In this document: one piece after another, positions 13,405 through 17,216 of the stretch
Layout of the letters: every line of letters starts with the position of its first letter
Numbering within the stretch: the first letter of the stretch is position 1
Assembly (NCBI GenBank): GCA_018816605.1
Contig: JAHIVS010000602.1
Coordinates: 1 to 17,216, forward strand
Reading direction: 5' to 3'
Length of the DNA: 17,216 nt
DNA from: Pseudomonadota bacterium
GTDB taxonomy: Bacteria; Desulfobacterota; Desulfobacteria; Desulfobacterales; Desulfobacteraceae
Notes under the pieces: generated by a model
Told to the model about the DNA's origin: nothing
Seen by the model: the letters and a program-made list of their open reading frames with translations, nothing else
Databases searched by the model: none
Position numbers and translations under genes: made by a program

Positions 13405-15257
13405 AAAATTTCCAATTGTTTTAATTTTTCTGTCCGGGGAATGCCCTTTTCATCATATTTCCGGACCCGGTAATACCGGGCCCTCATTTTTTCCAGGGGC
13501 ACCACCTTTTTTTGACCATCCGATGCCCGTCCCCGGACCAGAAGGCGCAGCGGCAGCACATCGTCCTTGGAATCAATGCCCTCCCTTGTGTTCATGAGCC
13601 GCTCCAAAACATGAATCCGCTCGCCGGCCCGTAAAAACTCTTTTTGGGACAGCCGGATGCCCGTGACCGCATTCCACAGGCCACGGTACAAGGAAACATC
13701 AATGAGCCGGATGGCAAGGTCGGGCAAATATTGCATGAGCAGTGCCAGCAGGGGTCTGGGCGTGTATTTGGACAAAGGCGGCTCCAGAAGGAAGGCAAAC
13801 ATGGTAAACTGGCAGGTCTGGAGGGAATTGATGCAACAGGTCAGGTCTTCAAAAAACTTCACCCATTTGGCCTTGCCAAATGTTGAATCCGGTTTCAGCA
13901 ACTTAAGATAGACCTCCTGGGCCACCATATAGGCGGACAGATGGCAGGCCCCCCGGTTGGCCACGGCATAGGCCAGTCCCTGGCCAAATGATCCCCTGGG
14001 ATCATAGGCGGCCATCTCAAGTCCCTTGACCTGGATGGCAAATTCCCTGCCGCCGTAGTTTTCCGATAACACCCTTGTGCCCATTGCCATCTGGGCGCCA
14101 AACCCCCTCATGAACGCCATATCTTCAAGGGCCGGCTCAATGCCGGCAGCCTTCCCAAAGGCAAGATCGCTTTTTACAAGCCCCTTTGACGCCGCTTCCA
14201 TGACCCAGGCAAGGGTGGCGCCTGCTGAAATGGTATCCATTCCCAGGCGACCGCAGACCTGGTTCCATTGGGCAATCAAATCCAGGTCGAAAATCCCCAG
14301 GCTGGTTCCCAAAAGTCCGATGGTTTCATACTCGGGTGCCGACATTTCCCTGCCTGCGAACTTTCCCTTGTGGCCGCAGCGGATGGTGCAGGGCTTACAG
14401 GTATGATGAACGGTACCATGGTCTTGGGCCATGGTTTCGCCAAACACGTTTTTTGCCGCATCATGCCGGCCGTCCTGGAAATTGTTCACCGGCAGGATCA
14501 TGGCCTGGTTACAGGGGGCAACATTGGCGCTGGTGCCATAATTTCGATACCGGTCACCACTCAGGGGGTTCTGGTTGATGTACCGGGTGGCCTTCTTGCA
14601 CAGGCGTTTAAACCGGTCCGGATCATGGGGTTTGACAGAAAAGCTGCCGCCGGTTGCCACAATGGCCTTGAGATTTTTAGCCCCCATCACCGCCCCGATA
14701 CCGCCCCTGCCTAAAAATCTGTGTCCTGCGGCCATGTTGGCAAACCGCACCCCATTTTCCCCGGCAGGGCCAATGACAAGGGATTTGGATGTTTTTGAAT
14801 CCAGAATGGCCTGGACATCCGGAATCTCTTTTCCCCAAAGAAGGGCGGCATCCTTGAACGCAACCCCCTGGTCCGTAATGTCAAGATAGGTGGGGGCATC
14901 CGCCCTGCCGGTAATGATCAGGCCGTCCCATCCGGCTGTTTTAAGGGACATGCCAAAGGGGCCGCCGCAGGAAGAGGCGACCATGATGCCGGTGAGGGGG
15001 GATTTGGTAATGGCTTCAAACCGCCCTGAACAGGGCGCCCCCGTCCCCATGAGAACCCCGGGCATAAGCGCAATGAAATTTTGCGGCCCCAAAGGATCCA
15101 CCCCCGGTGTCATCCGGTCATAGAGCAGCTTTAACCCCAAACCCTTGGCACCCAGATATTGTCGGCGCAAGCCTTCCGGCACCATATAGGTGGCCATTGT
15201 TTGTTTTTGCAGATCCACTTCCAGAATTCGATTGGAACACCCGATTATTGCTGCCAT
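13401..15257 (-). CDS. aor: Aldehyde:ferredoxin oxidoreductase family tungstoenzyme
   Basis: A cytoplasmic tungstopterin enzyme that oxidises aldehydes to acids, or the reverse, with ferredoxin. The start at 15257 (MAAIIGCSNRILEVDL, 618 residues) has AAGGGA 6 bases upstream and fits the family N-terminus; the frame extends 18 codons further. In this numbering the [4Fe-4S] cysteines in HTCKPCTIRCG fall at 287, 290 and 294, one off the Pyrococcus furiosus AOR positions (288, 291, 295). The fourth is probably Cys482 in SLQTCQF. Pterin and family motifs include GRGGIGAVMGAKNLKAI, APEYETIGLLG and YDPRG...NRGACHL. All metal ligands are intact. It lies downstream of a SARP/TPR regulator. Subfamily and aldehyde substrate cannot be assigned. 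Confidence 0.95.
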   Translation of the reverse strand: MAAIIGCSNRILEVDLQKQTMATYMVPEGLRRQYLGAKGLGLKLLYDRMTPGVDPLGPQNFIALMPGVLMGTGAPCSGRFEAITKSPLTGIMVASSCGGPFGMSLKTAGWDGLIITGRADAPTYLDITDQGVAFKDAALLWGKEIPDVQAILDSKTSKSLVIGPAGENGVRFANMAAGHRFLGRGGIGAVMGAKNLKAIVATGGSFSVKPHDPDRFKRLCKKATRYINQNPLSGDRYRNYGTSANVAPCNQAMILPVNNFQDGRHDAAKNVFGETMAQDHGTVHHTCKPCTIRCGHKGKFAGREMSAPEYETIGLLGTSLGIFDLDLIAQWNQVCGRLGMDTISAGATLAWVMEAASKGLVKSDLAFGKAAGIEPALEDMAFMRGFGAQMAMGTRVLSENYGGREFAIQVKGLEMAAYDPRGSFGQGLAYAVANRGACHLSAYMVAQEVYLKLLKPDSTFGKAKWVKFFEDLTCCINSLQTCQFTMFAFLLEPPLSKYTPRPLLALLMQYLPDLAIRLIDVSLYRGLWNAVTGIRLSQKEFLRAGERIHVLERLMNTREGIDSKDDVLPLRLLVRGRASDGQKKVVPLEKMRARYYRVRKYDEKGIPRTEKLKQLEIL

Positions 15258-15320
15258 ATCCCATCCCTTATATCCATTGCCATTGTTTGTTTTCCGACCC
15301 CTGGAAAGCAAACCTACACA

Positions 15321-15352
15321 AAAACAAAAAAAAACAAAAGCTAATTTTTAGC
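15321..15352 (-). terminator. Hairpin with T-tract between the SARP regulator and AOR genes
   Basis: Read on the minus strand, GCTAA-AAA-TTAGC (15352-15340) is followed at once by a long T-rich run (15339-15321, interrupted by two G). The stem is only 5 bp and AT-rich, so termination may be partial. It would separate the regulator from the AOR gene or act as an attenuator. Confidence 0.4.
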
Positions 15353-15372
15353 AACGGGGTTCCAGGGATCTT

Positions 15373-17216
15373 TCAGGCAGAAACCAATTGGGTGTATAAT
15401 TGTTTGGTTTTCCGGCTCACCCCGCAATTGAGCTCCATTTGTATGGTTTGTTCAAATTTTTCATAGATGTGGGTGATCATGGGCCGGTTTCCGGTCAATG
15501 CATAATATGTCATCAATTGCCGGATGATGGTTTCGGCATATCTGTCATTTTGGAGATAGGTATTGGCCGCGACAATACAATCGGAATAATTTTTTTTAAG
15601 TTCATGGTATTCAATGACTTTTTTTAAGACCATCAGATAGGTCTGCTTGTACCGTTCCCGTTCCGGGGCACACCAGTCCTCATAAAGGTCTTCTTCCAGA
15701 AAATCCCCCTGGTAAAGGGTCACCGCTTTTTGGTAGTGCGCCATGGCGGTTTCGCTGTCTTTGGCCTTTTTTCCCAGGGCGACCTGGTTTGCAAACGATT
15801 CGATATCCACACGGCCGTTTTCCTTGATATCGATGCGATAGGACTGACCGGACCTCAGGATATAAGAGGACCTGACGCCCTTTGACAGACAGGGCTCCAG
15901 GGTTTTCCTCAGGGCGGCCATGGCCACATGGAACCGCAGGGCGCTTTTTTGGGGATCTTCATCCGGCCACAACAGCTCCATTAAGATTTCCCTGTCCAGA
16001 TACCCTTTGTGACGCATGGCCACAAGGTATTTAAAAAGGGTTCTGGCCTTCTTGCTCTTCCATTTGTTGGCCAGAATCTCCTTTTCCCCCACAAAAAGCC
16101 TGAATTGCTCAAAAAAGCATACCCTGATGGGTGGGGCGGGCAGCCTGGGCATCAGGGCCATGATTTCGGCAATTGTTTTTTTGATGGCCGGCTTTTTATG
16201 GTTTTGAAGTCCCATCATCCGGGTTTGGGCCTTGGCACCCATTGTCACTAAAATTTTTTGAAGATAGGATTTCATGCTTCCCATGGAGAGCAATTCCACA
16301 AGAAGGGGAACACCCCAGTCCGATTCACGGACAATCCAGGCATCAAAGGATTCCTCTTCACTGATCTTAAGGCCGCAGACCATATACTCATAGGCGCGTT
16401 CCCTGTGACCCCGCTCCCAATAATAACGGGCAAATATTCTGGATACCCAGCAAATATGCCATCCTGAATACACCAGGTTTTGTTCGGCATCCCTTAAAAG
16501 CACCATGGCTTCATTTTCCCCTCTCTTTTCAAAGAACAGCAATTGGGACAAGGCCACCTGGAGTTCATTCTTGATCAGGGGCATATCATTGACCCTGACA
16601 GCCTCCATTCCCCTGCGCAGACTCTGTTCAGCACCCGAAATATCACCTTTCCGAAGATAGGCCCGGTGCAATACCAGATAGGCCTGGGCCACACCGCCGG
16701 GAAAAGCACTGCCTGCAAACGATTGCAGGCTTTTTTGGCAATCCTCAAAAGCCTGGTCCAGCTGATTCTGTGGGATCGTGTCCATTTCAAGACAATTTTT
16801 TGCCCGCAGCAATCGCAGAAACTCGGAATATTCGTCATATACCCCTTTTCCCCTGGCGATTTGAAGCCCTTCCATTGCAGATGCCATTCCCTTGGAAAAA
16901 AGTCCCAGGTAGAAACAGGAATAGGAAATCAGAAAATAGCTGGAAAAAAGAAACCGGTATTGTTGGACCGATTCAAACAAGTTCTTTGAATCCTCCCCCA
17001 GTTCCATGGCCTTCCGGTATCCGCCGGAAAAAACATATCGGTACCCCTGGGCCACATGGATCCAGCCCCGGGCCATTTTCAGGGAGGCTTCATCCTCCAG
17101 GCCGGCCAACAGGGCCATGGCCTTCTGGGCATAGTTGTCTGCATCGGATGTTTTTTGGAAAAGGGCCAGAACCCGTATCAGATAGCCCATGGCAATGATG
17201 GTCAGATAGGGGTCCA
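15373..17216 (-). CDS. TPR/SARP-type transcriptional regulator with BTAD domain (5' end outside window)
   Basis: The frame stays open to the right edge, so the N-terminus is missing; an internal Met lies at 17190. Numbered from that Met: residues 1 to about 340 are helical, TPR-like repeats (YAQKAMALLAGLEDEASLKM, GYRKAMEL...). Residues about 355-450 form an OmpR-like winged helix (IRVCFFEQFRLFVGEKEI, KARTLFKYLVAM, ELLWPDEDPQKSALRFHVAM). Residues about 460-605 are a bacterial transcriptional activation domain (VDIESFANQV, LYQGDFLEEDLYEDW, ERERYKQTYLMVLKKV). In the family such proteins often start with an NTPase (STAND/MalT-like) module, which would lie outside. This is an unusual order for a SARP: the DNA-binding part is C-terminal. 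Immediate proximity to aor on the same strand suggests it controls that gene; that is inference. Confidence 0.88.
   Translation of the reverse strand, partial: DPYLTIIAMGYLIRVLALFQKTSDADNYAQKAMALLAGLEDEASLKMARGWIHVAQGYRYVFSGGYRKAMELGEDSKNLFESVQQYRFLFSSYFLISYSCFYLGLFSKGMASAMEGLQIARGKGVYDEYSEFLRLLRAKNCLEMDTIPQNQLDQAFEDCQKSLQSFAGSAFPGGVAQAYLVLHRAYLRKGDISGAEQSLRRGMEAVRVNDMPLIKNELQVALSQLLFFEKRGENEAMVLLRDAEQNLVYSGWHICWVSRIFARYYWERGHRERAYEYMVCGLKISEEESFDAWIVRESDWGVPLLVELLSMGSMKSYLQKILVTMGAKAQTRMMGLQNHKKPAIKKTIAEIMALMPRLPAPPIRVCFFEQFRLFVGEKEILANKWKSKKARTLFKYLVAMRHKGYLDREILMELLWPDEDPQKSALRFHVAMAALRKTLEPCLSKGVRSSYILRSGQSYRIDIKENGRVDIESFANQVALGKKAKDSETAMAHYQKAVTLYQGDFLEEDLYEDWCAPERERYKQTYLMVLKKVIEYHELKKNYSDCIVAANTYLQNDRYAETIIRQLMTYYALTGNRPMITHIYEKFEQTIQMELNCGVSRKTKQLYTQLVSA

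Noticed and set aside
1..17216. CRISPR arrays, tRNA or rRNA genes, complete insertion sequences
   Set aside because: I saw no regularly spaced repeats, cloverleaf-type sequence, rRNA motif or transposase on reading the window.

Overview
The window looks like a chromosomal segment from a Gram-negative anaerobe. My best guess is the sulfate-reducing Desulfobacterota (Desulfobacteraceae-like), from the tungsten-type aldehyde:ferredoxin oxidoreductase (AOR), a periplasmic binding protein with a Sec signal, a CpxR/CpxA-like pair and the protein style. No marker gene is present, so this is inference.

Region 1 (about 1-4820, almost all minus strand) is a TetR-controlled catabolic-looking operon. 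Transcription order is a double-VOC protein, a small YdhR-like protein (ATGA overlap), an acyl-CoA dehydrogenase and a DapA/NAL-family lyase. A tetR gene lies immediately upstream with its own promoter. The same 18-base element (one mismatch) lies just upstream of both tetR and the VOC gene, and is probably the TetR operator. Three lines sampled here had 43-50% G+C, against 57-70% for three lines sampled further right, so this block may have a different origin.

Region 2 (about 4965-10489, plus strand) starts with an unassigned acidic small protein. It is followed by a TPP riboswitch and a six-gene thiamine operon: an NMT1/THI5-type pyrimidine ABC transporter (ATPase, permease, binding protein), then thiM, thiE and thiD. 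Together they import a pyrimidine precursor, phosphorylate the pyrimidine (ThiD) and thiazole (ThiM) and join them (ThiE). No tenA, thiC or thiG is visible. A 29-codon leader ORF starts at the 3' edge of the riboswitch and ends 2 nt before the likely ATPase start.

Region 3 (about 10490-12795, plus strand) is a structured intergenic stretch, then a CpxR/OmpR-type response regulator and a CpxA-like histidine kinase (ATGA overlap). TTGTAAAA-like repeats at 21-22 base spacing precede the regulator.

Region 4 (about 12827-17216, minus strand) reads from the right edge leftwards: the C-terminal part of a TPR/SARP (BTAD) transcriptional regulator, a hairpin with T-tract, an AOR-family tungstoenzyme, and a decayed diguanylate cyclase whose start overlaps the AOR stop.

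I see no tRNA, rRNA, CRISPR array, complete insertion sequence or phage gene. The best candidate for something undescribed is the TetR/VOC/YdhR-like/acyl-CoA dehydrogenase/DapA-like operon, whose substrate cannot be read from sequence.
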